From CAYXAA01 sp964462985 (lineage in GTDB: Bacteria; Pseudomonadota; Alphaproteobacteria; Rhizobiales; Stappiaceae): 64,000 nt of DNA. Location of the stretch: contig CAYXAA010000017.1 in NCBI GenBank assembly GCA_964462985.1, forward strand, positions 21,986 through 85,985. The letters are read 5' to 3'. The translations under genes and the position numbers were made by a program. Each line of letters starts with the position of its first letter. The stretch's first letter is position 1. The notes under the pieces are model-generated. The model saw only the letters and a program-made list of their open reading frames with translations, was not told the origin of the DNA and did no database searches. Of this stretch, positions 42,369 through 51,445 are shown piece after piece.

Positions 42369-43166
42369 ATGACGGCAACCGTGGCCGAACAGCGGTTGAA
42401 GCTGGAGCCGCATGGACACCGTACCGGGCGTGAGTCAAGCTGGCTCGCCGTGCTCGATGCCTTTCACAACGCTGGTGGCGATCTGCCGGCAGAGTGGCGC
42501 TCCCTATTCCAGCCGTTGATCGGCAATGGCAGCGACCTGGTGGTGGTCGGGCAACTCGGCCAGTCGCTCGACGGCCGCATTGCAACCGAAAACGGTCATT
42601 CCAAATACATCAACGGCGATGGTTGCCTCAATCATCTGCATCGCCTGAGGGCGGTGTGCGATGCTGTAGTCGTCGGCGTCGGCACCGCGCTCCACGACGA
42701 CCCCCAACTCACCGTGCGCCGGGTCGTCGGACCGAGCCCCGCCCGCGTGGTCGTGGACCCGCGTGGACGTCTCGGCGCCTCCGCCAGGTTGTTCCGCGAC
42801 GACGGCGTACGCCGTATCGTGTTGACGGCGGCGCCCGTTCGGCCTGACGTTCCGGAGGATATCGAGGTTTGTCATCTTCCCGCAGGGCCGAACGGCTTTT
42901 CGCCGCAGGTGATTCGCGATGCGCTTGCCGAGACCGGCTTTCGGCGAATCCTGGTGGAAGGCGGTGGCTGCACCATCTCGCGCTTCATTGCCGCCGGCTG
43001 CCTCGACCGGCTGCATCTCCTGATCGCGCCGGTCATCATCGGCGCTGGTCCAACGGGGCTCGACCTGCCGCCGATCCTCCGCCTCGACGAGGCGCTGCGT
43101 CCCTCGGCCATGGCCCACCGGCTTGGCGATGAGGTGCTGTTCGACTGCGATCTTCGGGAGGCATGA
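42369..43166 (+). CDS. RibD C-terminal/dihydrofolate reductase-fold reductase
   Basis: 265 residues from the ATG at 42369, preceded by GGGAGGG. After an N-terminal stretch of about 65 residues, the RibD-C domain has VVVGQLGQSLDGRIATENGHSKYINGDG and RAVCDAVVVGVGTALHDDPQLTVR, then ILVEGGGCTISRFIAAGCLDRLHLLIAPVIIG, the riboflavin-pathway reductase motifs. The deaminase domain of RibD is absent. It would reduce a pyrimidine or pterin-like keto-group with NADPH. It converges on, and by gene content belongs to, the minus-strand pterin-synthase-like operon at 43213-46501. Confidence 0.85.
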   Translation: MTATVAEQRLKLEPHGHRTGRESSWLAVLDAFHNAGGDLPAEWRSLFQPLIGNGSDLVVVGQLGQSLDGRIATENGHSKYINGDGCLNHLHRLRAVCDAVVVGVGTALHDDPQLTVRRVVGPSPARVVVDPRGRLGASARLFRDDGVRRIVLTAAPVRPDVPEDIEVCHLPAGPNGFSPQVIRDALAETGFRRILVEGGGCTISRFIAAGCLDRLHLLIAPVIIGAGPTGLDLPPILRLDEALRPSAMAHRLGDEVLFDCDLREA

Positions 43167-43212
43167 TCTTTCGAGGTCAGCCTCCGGCACAGCCCGACGG
43201 CCGCCTCGTCGT

Positions 43213-44013
43213 TCATTTTGGCACGACTGCGAGATCGACGTGACCGACCTTGATGGTCAGCATGCCTGCTTCGGCAAGGGCCTGTCGTCGCGCCAACCAG
43301 TCGCCGACCTGCGTTCGCATCAGCCCGGTTTCCACTGCAACTGCGGCCCAGCCGCCGATTAGCTCCAGGCAGAAGGCATTTTCTTCCGATCGCGTCACCC
43401 AGTCTGAAAGGCCGCGGATCACCCGATAGCCGGCCGACTCGAACGCCGCCGCGGCAAACTCCGCGGCACCGGGTCCGAGCGCGGGGCCGAGCCCTTTGTC
43501 GCCGCGCTGGTGCCGGTTGACCGCAGCGCGGATCGATGCATCGAACGGATCCTCAGGCTCAAGTTCCGCGCGGCCGTCGTAGGTGAGGGCGGCAAGGAAT
43601 GGTAGCTGCCGGCGGGTGAGGCTGCCGACCAATCGCCTGATCCAGGCGGCCGAGGCGAGATCAAGGAAGGCGGAGGTGGTGACGGCGTCGGCATTGTCGA
43701 GCAGCTCAGGCGGTAGGGACGCGGCAAGATCGAGTTCCACCGGGTCGACCTCAAGCCCGGACTGGCCGGCGGCGGCCTCGCCGGCGAAGCCGAGCAGTAC
43801 AGGATCGTTGTCGGTCAGGATCCAGTGCTGAGCCCCATCGATCGCTGGCGCCAGCGCGCGCCAGCTTGCGCCCGTTCCGGAGCCGAGGTCCAGCAGCCGG
43901 AGTGGCCTGCAGGCCGGCAGTGCCGCTAGAAAGGCATCGCGAACCGCGCCGTTGCGGGCGCGAAAGTCGAGCGGCTCACGCAGTGCCAGCCAATTGGCTG
44001 AGAACCCGCTCAC
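43213..44013 (-). CDS. Class I SAM-dependent methyltransferase
   Basis: 266 residues with motif I LLDLGSGTGASWRAL near residue 40, an acidic post-I segment WILTDNDPVLL, and motif IV-like VTTSAFLDLASAAW. No membrane segment. It is the last gene in the minus-strand operon MDR-PTPS-GT4-methyltransferase and overlaps GT4 by four bases (ATGA), so it probably acts on the same product. The acceptor is unknown; 46 bases separate it from the convergent reductase gene. Confidence 0.88.
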   Translation of the reverse strand: MSGFSANWLALREPLDFRARNGAVRDAFLAALPACRPLRLLDLGSGTGASWRALAPAIDGAQHWILTDNDPVLLGFAGEAAAGQSGLEVDPVELDLAASLPPELLDNADAVTTSAFLDLASAAWIRRLVGSLTRRQLPFLAALTYDGRAELEPEDPFDASIRAAVNRHQRGDKGLGPALGPGAAEFAAAAFESAGYRVIRGLSDWVTRSEENAFCLELIGGWAAVAVETGLMRTQVGDWLARRQALAEAGMLTIKVGHVDLAVVPK

Positions 44014-45065
44014 GTCAGGCTCTCGATGACACCGAGCATAGCGGTGACGGCGTCCCGCCAGGTCGGCAGTGTGGCGACATGGTCGCGTGCGCCGCGTCTG
44101 AGCTTTTGCCTGAGGTCGGGATCATCGATCAGCGCGGCAAGAGCGCGGCGCACGCCGTCGACGTCGCCGGCAGCAACCACCCGGCCGGCACTTTCAGGAA
44201 CGGTGGTCCGGACGGCGCCATCGCCCGTCGCCACTACGGGCAGGCCATGAGCCATCGCCTCGGTGAAGGCCATTCCGTAGCCTTCGTAGCGGGTCGTGAG
44301 CACGAAGAGGTCGGCGGCGACGTAAAGCGCTTCCAGAGCGTCGCGGCCAACCGCACCGTGCAGCGTGATACGGTCGGCAAGCCCGTAAGCCCCGATGATT
44401 TCGGTGATAGACGATGCATAGTCCGGGGCGAACTCGGCGCTGCCGGCGATGTCGAGATGCCAATCACGGTCTGCGAGCGGTTTGAGGGCGGCGAGCAGCG
44501 TCGCATAGTCCTTTCGCGGAATCAGAGAGCCTACGGCGAGAAGACCGAGCCGGCCGTCGTCGCGGCCGACGGCGAGGGGGGCGGGGTCGAGGCCGGGCAA
44601 GATCACGGTGAGCCGGTCGCGTGCGACGCCGAAATCTGCAGCGAGGCTTTCGGCCGTTGCCGGACTCGTCGTCACAACCGCCCGGGCGTGTGCAAGCGCA
44701 GCCCGTTCGCTGGCAGCGAGCCGACGCGCCTCCGCTTCGCTCAGTCCCGTTTCCAGTGCGAGGGGATGATGCACGAGCGCGATCAGTTGAAGCCGGTCGC
44801 CGTGGCGCGCCGCGACCGTATCGAGCGCACCGTAGGCGAGCCCGTCGACCACCGTGACCGCGCCGTCCGGCAGCGCCGAGAATATTGCCTCGGCGCGATC
44901 CCGGGAAGGGGCGCCGGCGAGCGGAAAGCCGCCGCCGAGTGAGAGCACGGTGACCGGCGTACCATGAGCGCGCAGCGCGGCGATCAGCCGCCGGTCGTAG
45001 ACGTAGCCGCCGGTGGGGGCGTTGATGTCGCCGGGGTGAAGGAAATGGATCGGGCCGCTCGCCAT
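44010..45065 (-). CDS. Glycosyltransferase family 4 protein of the pterin-like cluster
   Basis: 351 residues, GT-B fold. The donor half has LLAVGSLIPRKDYATLLAAL near residue 190 and the E-x7-E motif in TRYEGYGMAFTEAMAHGLP near 260. The N terminus begins MASGPIHFLHPGDINAPTGGYVYDRRL. It lies two bases after the PTPS-like gene and overlaps the methyltransferase. Glycosylation of pterins by GT4/GT-B enzymes is known from cyanobacteria (biopterin glucoside), which offers a working model; an alternative is a nucleoside-like acceptor. Confidence 0.85.
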   Translation of the reverse strand: MASGPIHFLHPGDINAPTGGYVYDRRLIAALRAHGTPVTVLSLGGGFPLAGAPSRDRAEAIFSALPDGAVTVVDGLAYGALDTVAARHGDRLQLIALVHHPLALETGLSEAEARRLAASERAALAHARAVVTTSPATAESLAADFGVARDRLTVILPGLDPAPLAVGRDDGRLGLLAVGSLIPRKDYATLLAALKPLADRDWHLDIAGSAEFAPDYASSITEIIGAYGLADRITLHGAVGRDALEALYVAADLFVLTTRYEGYGMAFTEAMAHGLPVVATGDGAVRTTVPESAGRVVAAGDVDGVRRALAALIDDPDLRQKLRRGARDHVATLPTWRDAVTAMLGVIESLT

Positions 45066-45067
45066 GG

Positions 45068-45469
45068 TCAGTCGATCGGCGCTTCGTACCAGGCACGGGC
45101 GACGTGGCTCTCGTGCAGTGTTACCCGGATCGAAGCGAGGTCCCGCCCGGGGCGGCCGAGCGCGCCGGCGCGGGCCGCACGCGCCAATCCGTCGAAGATA
45201 TGCTTGGTCAGGAATTCGGTCGTGGTGTTGACGCCGGCGAATTCCGGCACCTCGTCGAGATTGCGGTAGTTGAGCGGGGTGAGGATCGCCTTCAGCGCCT
45301 CATGGGCTCGCCCGATGTCGATCACCACGCCATTATCGTCCAGTTGCTCGGCGAAGAAGGCGGCGTCGACAACGAAGGTCGCACCGTGCAGCGCTTGCGC
45401 CGGCCCGAACATATCACCCCGAAAGGAATGGGCGATCATGATGTGATCGCGGACTTCGACGGCATGCAT
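45068..45469 (-). CDS. 6-pyruvoyltetrahydropterin synthase/QueD homologue, divergent active site
   Basis: 133 residues from the ATG at 45469 (MHAVEVRDHIMIAHS) with GGGAGAG five bases upstream. The T-fold pattern is clear: His14 in IAHSF, His28 in LHGATF, NTTTEFLTKHIFDGL, and the C-terminal VTLHESHVARAWYE with the pterin-binding Glu. The third zinc ligand of the HGH motif is Ala30 and there is no cysteine in the protein, so the catalytic Cys of QueD/PTPS is missing. It therefore probably performs another pterin or pyrimidine reaction. Second gene in the MDR-led operon. Confidence 0.85.
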   Translation of the reverse strand: MHAVEVRDHIMIAHSFRGDMFGPAQALHGATFVVDAAFFAEQLDDNGVVIDIGRAHEALKAILTPLNYRNLDEVPEFAGVNTTTEFLTKHIFDGLARAARAGALGRPGRDLASIRVTLHESHVARAWYEAPID

Positions 45470-45499
45470 GGGTCTCTCCCGTCGCGGTTCTCTCACGCA

Positions 45500-46501
45500 C
45501 TATTGATAGACCAGGACCTGAGCAAGGGCATCGCGCCGACCCGACAGGATCTCGGGCAGGACGGTGGCAGCGTCGGAGAACGCGATCGGCGACTCGAGCA
45601 GGCGGTCGAAGCGCGGGTCTGCCAGCAGAGCGAGCGCCGTCTTGATCCGCCGCCGATGGGTCCAGCGCGGCCGATGGGTCGGCGGAATCGAGCCGACCTG
45701 GCTCGATTTCAGCGTGAGCCGCCGGCTGTGGAACGCGCGCCCGAGCGCTGCCGAAACGATACGATCGCCATACCAGCTCATCTCCAGGACCGTTGCCTCC
45801 ATGCCGGCCAGCGACAGGGCAGTGTCGAGGCCGGCCTCGGCTCCGCTGGTGTGAATAACGAGGTCCTGATCGCCGGGGGCGGCGTCGGGCAGGGCGAAGG
45901 CGAGGCCGAAATGCTCGGCGAGCGCCGCCCGCGCAGGATTGACGTCGACCAGGGTGACGGTCGTGGCGGGGATTTTGGCTGCAAGCGCCGCGACAAGCAG
46001 GCCGACGACGCCGCCACCAACCACGGCAATGTGATCCCCCGGTGAGGGCAATCCGTCCCATAACCCATTGAGCGCGGTTTCCATGTTGGCCGCCAGCACG
46101 GCCCGAGCCGGCGGCACGGTCTCCGGCACGGGCACGGTTGCCGACAGCGGGACGTTGAACAGGGATTGGTGCGGATGGAGCACGAACACCGGCTGTGCCG
46201 ACGCAAGTGCCGCCGGCGCCTCGATGCGTCCGACGCAGGCATAGCCGTATTTGACCGGAAAGGGAAAGTCGCCGACTTGGAACGGCGCGCGCATGCGCTG
46301 CCATTCGCTTTCCGGAACCAGCCCCTGGAACACCAGGCTCTCGGTGCCGCGGCTTACCCCACTCGCCAGCGTCCGGACCCGCACCTCACCCGGACCGGGC
46401 GGCGGCACAGTTTCGGTGCGAATGTCAAGCCGGGCTGGCGCGACGGTCCAAAGCGCGTAGCTGTGATCGGCGTCATAGTCCGACGGTCGGCTCTCGGCCA
46501 T
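45500..46501 (-). CDS. MDR-family (zinc alcohol dehydrogenase-like) oxidoreductase
   Basis: 333 residues from the ATG at 46501 (MAESRPSDYDADHSYALW). The catalytic part has LASGVSRGTESLVFQGLVP and KYGYACVGRIEA where classical enzymes have Cys and His-Glu zinc ligands, so catalytic zinc is probably not bound. The NAD(P) fold has VVGGGVVGLLVAALAAK near residue 150. Similar SRGTE-type enzymes include BchC. First gene of the operon; 30 bases to the PTPS-like gene. Substrate unknown. Confidence 0.85.
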   Translation of the reverse strand: MAESRPSDYDADHSYALWTVAPARLDIRTETVPPPGPGEVRVRTLASGVSRGTESLVFQGLVPESEWQRMRAPFQVGDFPFPVKYGYACVGRIEAPAALASAQPVFVLHPHQSLFNVPLSATVPVPETVPPARAVLAANMETALNGLWDGLPSPGDHIAVVGGGVVGLLVAALAAKIPATTVTLVDVNPARAALAEHFGLAFALPDAAPGDQDLVIHTSGAEAGLDTALSLAGMEATVLEMSWYGDRIVSAALGRAFHSRRLTLKSSQVGSIPPTHRPRWTHRRRIKTALALLADPRFDRLLESPIAFSDAATVLPEILSGRRDALAQVLVYQ

Positions 46502-46632
46502 GTTCGCCTCCGTTCGATTACAGACACCCTGGCTGGTACACTTTCCAATGTCCACTGCACCCAGGGCGGGCCCGCCGCCGATAATTTCATGAAACCGCCA
46601 ACCGTCTGACCACGATCAAAGGTTCGTCAAGA

Positions 46633-48501
46633 ATGGACGACAGTATCGGACGCGTGCAGATCATCGAACCTTTATCCGTCGCAGTCCCATCCTGGCCGGT
46701 TGCCGTGCGCCGCCTCGTCTTCGCGAGCCTCGTCGGCGGCTCGATCCTCGCGCTGCTCGCATTGATGTCCGCAAGCCTGTCGGCTAAAGGCTTCTCGGTC
46801 GGCGAAGGCCTTATGCTCGTCTGCTTTGCGGCCACCCTGCCTTGGACGGTTATCGGTTTCTGGAATGCGGCAATCGGGCTTTGGCTGCTGCGAGTTTCGC
46901 CAGACCCGGTTGCCTCCGTCTGTCCGATTGCATCGGACCATGGCGGGACGTCGCCTGTCGGCCAGACGGCGATCCTCTCCGTGATCCGCAACGAGGCCGT
47001 CGACCGTGTCGCCGCCAATCTCGACGCCATGATCGCCGACCTCGCCCGATCCGGCCATGCCGCTGCCTTCTCGCTCTACGTGCTGAGCGACACGTCCGAC
47101 CCGACTATTGCCGGCGAAGAGGAAGAGAAGATCGGTGCACTCGCCGCGCGATGGGAGGGCGTCCTGGCTGTCACCTATCGGCGCCGGCCCGTCAACACCG
47201 GCTTCAAGGCCGGTAACATTCGCGACTTTTGCAATAGGTGGGGTGCAGGTTACGACTACGCGCTTGTGCTCGACGCCGACAGCTACATGTCGGCCGCGAC
47301 CGTGCTCGACCTCGTCTGGAAGATGGCTTCCAACCCGCAGCTCGGTATTCTGCAGAGCCTCGTCGTCGGCCTGCCGACCACAAGTGCATTCGCCCGCGTG
47401 TTCCAGTTCGGCATGCGGCTCGGCATGCGCTCCTACACGATCGGAAGTGCCTGGTGGCAGGCCGACTGCGGCCCGTACTGGGGCCATAACGCCGTCATCC
47501 GTCTCAGGCCCTTCATCGCCCATTGCGCGCTGCCCGAACTGCCTGGCCGCGGCCCACTCTCGGGGCCGGTGCTGAGCCACGACCAGGTCGAGGCCGTCCT
47601 CATGCGCCGGGCCGGCTACGAGGTCCGTGTCCTCCCGCAGGAGACGGAGAGCTTCGAGGAGAACCCGCCGAACCTGCTGGAGTTCATTCGCCGCGACCTG
47701 CGCTGGTGTCAGGGCAACCTGCAGTACTTGAAGCTGCTCGGCTTTCGCGGCCTGTTGCCGGTGAGCCGGCTCCAGCTCGTGCTGGCGATCCTGATGTTTG
47801 TCTCCGCGCCGGCCTGGCTTGCCTTCGTGACGCTGGCGGCGACGCTTGCCGCGTTTGGCGGCGCCGGAGCGCTCGATTTCGACGCCGCAACAGGCCTCGC
47901 CCTGTTCGTCATCATCATCACCATGGTTTTCGCGCCGAAGATCGCAACCCTGGTCGATATCTTGTGCCGGGCGGATCTGCGGCGGCGCTTCGGCGGTGCG
48001 GCGCGCCTTGTCGCAGGCACTGCGATTGAAATGGTCTTCTCCGCGCTGCTGGCGCCGATCATGGCCGTAGCGGTCTCCATCTTCATCGCCGGACTGCCAT
48101 TCGGCCGTGCGATTGGTTGGGGGGCACAGATGCGTGATGGTGAAGACATTCCCCTGCGCCTCGGCATGGCAAAGCTCTGGCCACAGACGCTCTTCGGCGT
48201 TGCTGGCATCGCCTTCGCCGCGACGCGTTCACTCGAGTTGGTTTGGCCGCTGTTGCCGATCGTTGCCGGTCCGGCGCTCGCACTGCCCTTCGCAATCATA
48301 ACCGCGAGGCGTGATTTCGGGCAGTTGGCACTGGATAGCGGTCTGTGTCGCCTGCCGGAAGAGACGGCACCTCCGGCCTGCCTTTCCGTCGTCGGCAATC
48401 CGGCGTTGGTGGCGCTGGGCACGGTGACTGCGACCACGGCCGGTCTTGGATCCGGCGGGGCGCGAATGGCGCCTGCGACGATAGAAGGCGAAAGCGGTTG
48501 A
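46633..48501 (+). CDS. mdoH: Glucans biosynthesis glucosyltransferase H (OpgH/MdoH)
   Basis: 622 residues; shorter than the E. coli protein (about 850) because the N-terminal cytoplasmic extension is reduced. Processive GT2 motifs: ALVLDADSYMS near 212, LSHDQVEAVLMRRAGYEVR near 312, and RRDLRWCQGNLQY near 353. About eight membrane helices flank the catalytic part. It makes the beta-1,2-glucan backbone of osmoregulated periplasmic glucans. The usual partner opgG is not adjacent; opgC lies next to it on the other strand. Confidence 0.95.
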   Translation: MDDSIGRVQIIEPLSVAVPSWPVAVRRLVFASLVGGSILALLALMSASLSAKGFSVGEGLMLVCFAATLPWTVIGFWNAAIGLWLLRVSPDPVASVCPIASDHGGTSPVGQTAILSVIRNEAVDRVAANLDAMIADLARSGHAAAFSLYVLSDTSDPTIAGEEEEKIGALAARWEGVLAVTYRRRPVNTGFKAGNIRDFCNRWGAGYDYALVLDADSYMSAATVLDLVWKMASNPQLGILQSLVVGLPTTSAFARVFQFGMRLGMRSYTIGSAWWQADCGPYWGHNAVIRLRPFIAHCALPELPGRGPLSGPVLSHDQVEAVLMRRAGYEVRVLPQETESFEENPPNLLEFIRRDLRWCQGNLQYLKLLGFRGLLPVSRLQLVLAILMFVSAPAWLAFVTLAATLAAFGGAGALDFDAATGLALFVIIITMVFAPKIATLVDILCRADLRRRFGGAARLVAGTAIEMVFSALLAPIMAVAVSIFIAGLPFGRAIGWGAQMRDGEDIPLRLGMAKLWPQTLFGVAGIAFAATRSLELVWPLLPIVAGPALALPFAIITARRDFGQLALDSGLCRLPEETAPPACLSVVGNPALVALGTVTATTAGLGSGGARMAPATIEGESG

Positions 48502-48507
48502 TTTGGT

Positions 48508-49740
48508 CTATTCCGCCGCTTGCCGGTTCGACGGAACTCGGACCTGCTGCTTGCCCCGACCGTCCGCTACGCCGACAGCCGGTCCCGTGGAGCGCCACGG
48601 CGCCGTCTTGAACCAGGCAACGGAGTAGGCGACCGCGATCAGTACTGCGAATCCGGCGATATTTGCGGCGGCCTCGATCACGAGGTTGCCGCGGCCCCAG
48701 GCCATGTCGCGCAGGATGCCGATCGTCTGGGCGACCACCAGGCTGGCCAGGAACACGGCGAGCGACTGCTGACCTACCTTGCGGATAATGGCGACCACGG
48801 AGCCCCACAGGTTGTCGGCAACGAGGTAACGACCCTTGGACCCGGCAGCGATCCAGGCGATATACGCGAGCGCCAAGAAGTGGACGTAGCGCAGGATGCC
48901 GAAATTGGTCTTGTCCCACAGCGGCGCCATGGCATCCCGGATTGACCGCACGGCCGGGAAGGACTCGTATATGCGGAAATAGGCAAAGGGCAGCGACGCG
49001 AGCAGAATTGCGGCGGCCGCAATGATCAGCACCCGGCTGACTGGCGGTGCCGGGACCCAGCCGCGCATGAAGGCAAAGCCGGTGAAGAACACGAGCTGCC
49101 ACGCGAAGGGATTGAAGAACCAGCCGCGGCTCGACCATGGCTCGGCCGGCAGGTTGATGCCGGTCAGGTTGGCGGCGAGCCAAAGACCGGCGATCAGCAC
49201 GAGCACGGCCGGTCGCCCGGCCAACGACAGACCCATCACCACCGGGATCAGCGCCAGCACGACAATGTACATCGGCAGGATGTCGAAATAATTCGGGACG
49301 TAAGTCAGCGTCAGAAGGCCCGGCAGCGCCGCCGCGGTGCGGTCGAAGAACGGGTGAAGGTTAAGCTCGGCAACGTAATTCGTCGGAAGATTGCAGCAGC
49401 GCTCGGCGAAGCCGGTCGCCTGGAATGCAGCAAGGCCGCCGGCGATGACGAGGAACAGGCAGACGTGCGCCCAGTAGACCTGCCACATGCGGTGCAGGAT
49501 CCGGGCTGTGCCAAGGCGCCAGCCGCGCTCGTCAAAGATCCGGCCGAAGGCGATCGCCGAGGCCATGCCCGAGCAGAATACGAAGATTTCCGTGGCGTCG
49601 GAGAACCCGAATCGCGCTGGAATGTACAGCGCCCAGCTGTTCCAGGGCAGATGGGCGATGAAGATGATGAACATGCCGAGGCCGCGGAAGAAATCGAGGC
49701 GCGGATCGCGGGGACGGACTTGAGCGGCTGCTGCGGTCAC
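48508..49740 (-). CDS. opgC: OpgC family membrane protein (glucan succinyltransferase)
   Basis: 410 residues with about ten membrane helices. The N terminus RDPRLDFFRGLGMFIIFIAHLPWNSW and the segment TEIFVFCSGMASAIAFG are OpgC signatures. OpgC succinylates osmoregulated periplasmic glucans. The stop is six bases from the mdoH stop, and the genes face each other. The acidic glucan decoration fits with mdoH as its functional partner. Confidence 0.92.
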   Translation of the reverse strand: MTAAAAQVRPRDPRLDFFRGLGMFIIFIAHLPWNSWALYIPARFGFSDATEIFVFCSGMASAIAFGRIFDERGWRLGTARILHRMWQVYWAHVCLFLVIAGGLAAFQATGFAERCCNLPTNYVAELNLHPFFDRTAAALPGLLTLTYVPNYFDILPMYIVVLALIPVVMGLSLAGRPAVLVLIAGLWLAANLTGINLPAEPWSSRGWFFNPFAWQLVFFTGFAFMRGWVPAPPVSRVLIIAAAAILLASLPFAYFRIYESFPAVRSIRDAMAPLWDKTNFGILRYVHFLALAYIAWIAAGSKGRYLVADNLWGSVVAIIRKVGQQSLAVFLASLVVAQTIGILRDMAWGRGNLVIEAAANIAGFAVLIAVAYSVAWFKTAPWRSTGPAVGVADGRGKQQVRVPSNRQAAE

Positions 49741-49807
49741 GATGGCACGGGCTCCGGAATGTGCGGTGGTTGTGAGTGTCGCATTGCGCGCCGTTCCGCA
49801 AGCGGGT

Positions 49808-51202
49808 TCAGGCGGGCACGGCCCTCAGCCGCTCCGCCTGCATCACGTTGGCCGCTCTCTGCATGCGTTTTGCGATCGCAAGCCGCTCGGTGGCGAAGCG
49901 GTCGGCGGCGCCGCGCAGCGACAGGCGCGCGTTCAACAGCCGTTCGGCCTCATTGGCAAGACCGGCACGCAGGGCGGCATCGATCGCGATCCGCTCGAAC
50001 ACATCGCGCTGGGCATGGCTGCCGCCGATTTGGTGGATGCACGGCCGAGCCCGTTCGAGTTGATGAAAGGCGGAGTAGAAATTGCCCTTGTGATAGGCCT
50101 CGAGCCCGGCAGCGGCCGAGGCGCCGACGATCTCGGCGACAGGAGCCATGTCATCCGCAGCCGCATTCGCCGCTGCGCCGCGCGCGGCGAGGCTGGCAAC
50201 CAGCGTCTCGGCTGCACGCCTGCGCTCGCCGCCGTTGAGCGATAGAAGATAATGCAAGTCAGCAAAGACGTTGCAGGCGTCGTCGATGCGGGTTTCGGCG
50301 ATTCTCGCCAGCTCTTCCCAGCGTCCGCCGACGTTGACACCTTCGAGCTCCAGCCGCATCAGCAGTGATGCACCATTGGCAACGTCGCGGAAGTCGTCGG
50401 AATGGTCCGCGCGGATCTCCTGATCGTAAAGTGCAAGCACCTTCCCGATATCGCCGCGGTCGAGATACATCAGCGCTAGGTGCCACCAAACGTGATAACG
50501 GAAATTGTTGCAATGCGACCACGCTTCGGTGCGTTCTTCCAGCCAGGCTCGCCCTTCGTCGGATCGTCCGGTCATGTCGAGAACATGAGCGACCGCGTGT
50601 AGGCCCCAGACATCGTCGGGCGTGATCTCGAGGGCGCGGCGGCCCGTTCGCTCAGCGGCCGCATAATCCCCGGTTTCCTCGAGCGCGAAGGCATAGCAGC
50701 CTTGGAGATAACCGAAGGCCGGGTGGGTGTCGTCAAAGGCGCCGAGAACGGCTTCGATCGAGCACCGCATGCCGGGGGCATCGCCGAGCAGGAAGCGGAT
50801 CGAATGCACCAACTTCATCAGGACCGCGTCACTCGGATGGGCGCGCAACGCTGTGTCGAGCCGGTGGGCTGCCCGTGCCGGAAAGCCGTCGAGCCAGTCA
50901 CGCAGGGCATCGACCACGGCGTTCTCGCGCGCCGTTATTGGTACCGCCCGGCGTGCGGCGTCTGCTGTGCGCCAGTCGACCTCCGCGACCGCGACCAGCT
51001 CGCGACGGGCAAGCAATAGACGGCAGAGGCCGTGGACGGCGTGGCCGAGCGCGAAGTCCGGCGCCATCTCCAATGTCCTGGCGATTAGGCTCGGCATTGC
51101 CGAGCCGTGAGCGAGGAACGCGGCTGTCGCGCCTGTCCACGGAGCGGACGCCGCGGGCGCCGACAGGGTGAGTTCGTAGCCGTAGCAATCTGTGAGCGGC
51201 AT
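49808..51202 (-). CDS. TTC38-like tetratricopeptide repeat protein
   Basis: 464 residues of helical repeats from the N terminus to the end. Segments such as FALGHAVHGLCRLLL, HPAFGYLQGCYAFALEETGDYAAAERTGRRALEITP and DVWGLHAVAHVLDMTGR match the bacterial homologues of TTC38. No signal peptide or catalytic motif. It lies 67 bases upstream of the opgC gene on the same strand, with no clear functional tie. Possible protein-interaction scaffold; role unknown. Confidence 0.85.
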   Translation of the reverse strand: MPLTDCYGYELTLSAPAASAPWTGATAAFLAHGSAMPSLIARTLEMAPDFALGHAVHGLCRLLLARRELVAVAEVDWRTADAARRAVPITARENAVVDALRDWLDGFPARAAHRLDTALRAHPSDAVLMKLVHSIRFLLGDAPGMRCSIEAVLGAFDDTHPAFGYLQGCYAFALEETGDYAAAERTGRRALEITPDDVWGLHAVAHVLDMTGRSDEGRAWLEERTEAWSHCNNFRYHVWWHLALMYLDRGDIGKVLALYDQEIRADHSDDFRDVANGASLLMRLELEGVNVGGRWEELARIAETRIDDACNVFADLHYLLSLNGGERRRAAETLVASLAARGAAANAAADDMAPVAEIVGASAAAGLEAYHKGNFYSAFHQLERARPCIHQIGGSHAQRDVFERIAIDAALRAGLANEAERLLNARLSLRGAADRFATERLAIAKRMQRAANVMQAERLRAVPA

Positions 51203-51445
51203 CGGGTTCTCTCAAAGAGCAGGCCTCGTCCGCCCGTTGGCGATGGCGACGTGCTGGTCTTCGGGTGGGCGAAAGTGTTCTGGTGCTGCCAATGACGCGC
51301 AACACACAATAACTTGTCCGCCTCGGGAGCGCTCCGTTTCGGAAAGCGGCCGAAGCTGCCGGCGCGGATGGTGCGAGACTCTTTCACGCACACTCGGGTA
51401 GCATCGCGCGGGGGCGAATGGGTCACTGACACTGAGGAGCGTGGC

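Noticed and set aside
45068..45469. Queuosine biosynthesis gene queD
   Set aside because: No queC, queE or queF is nearby, and the catalytic Cys and HGH motif are absent.
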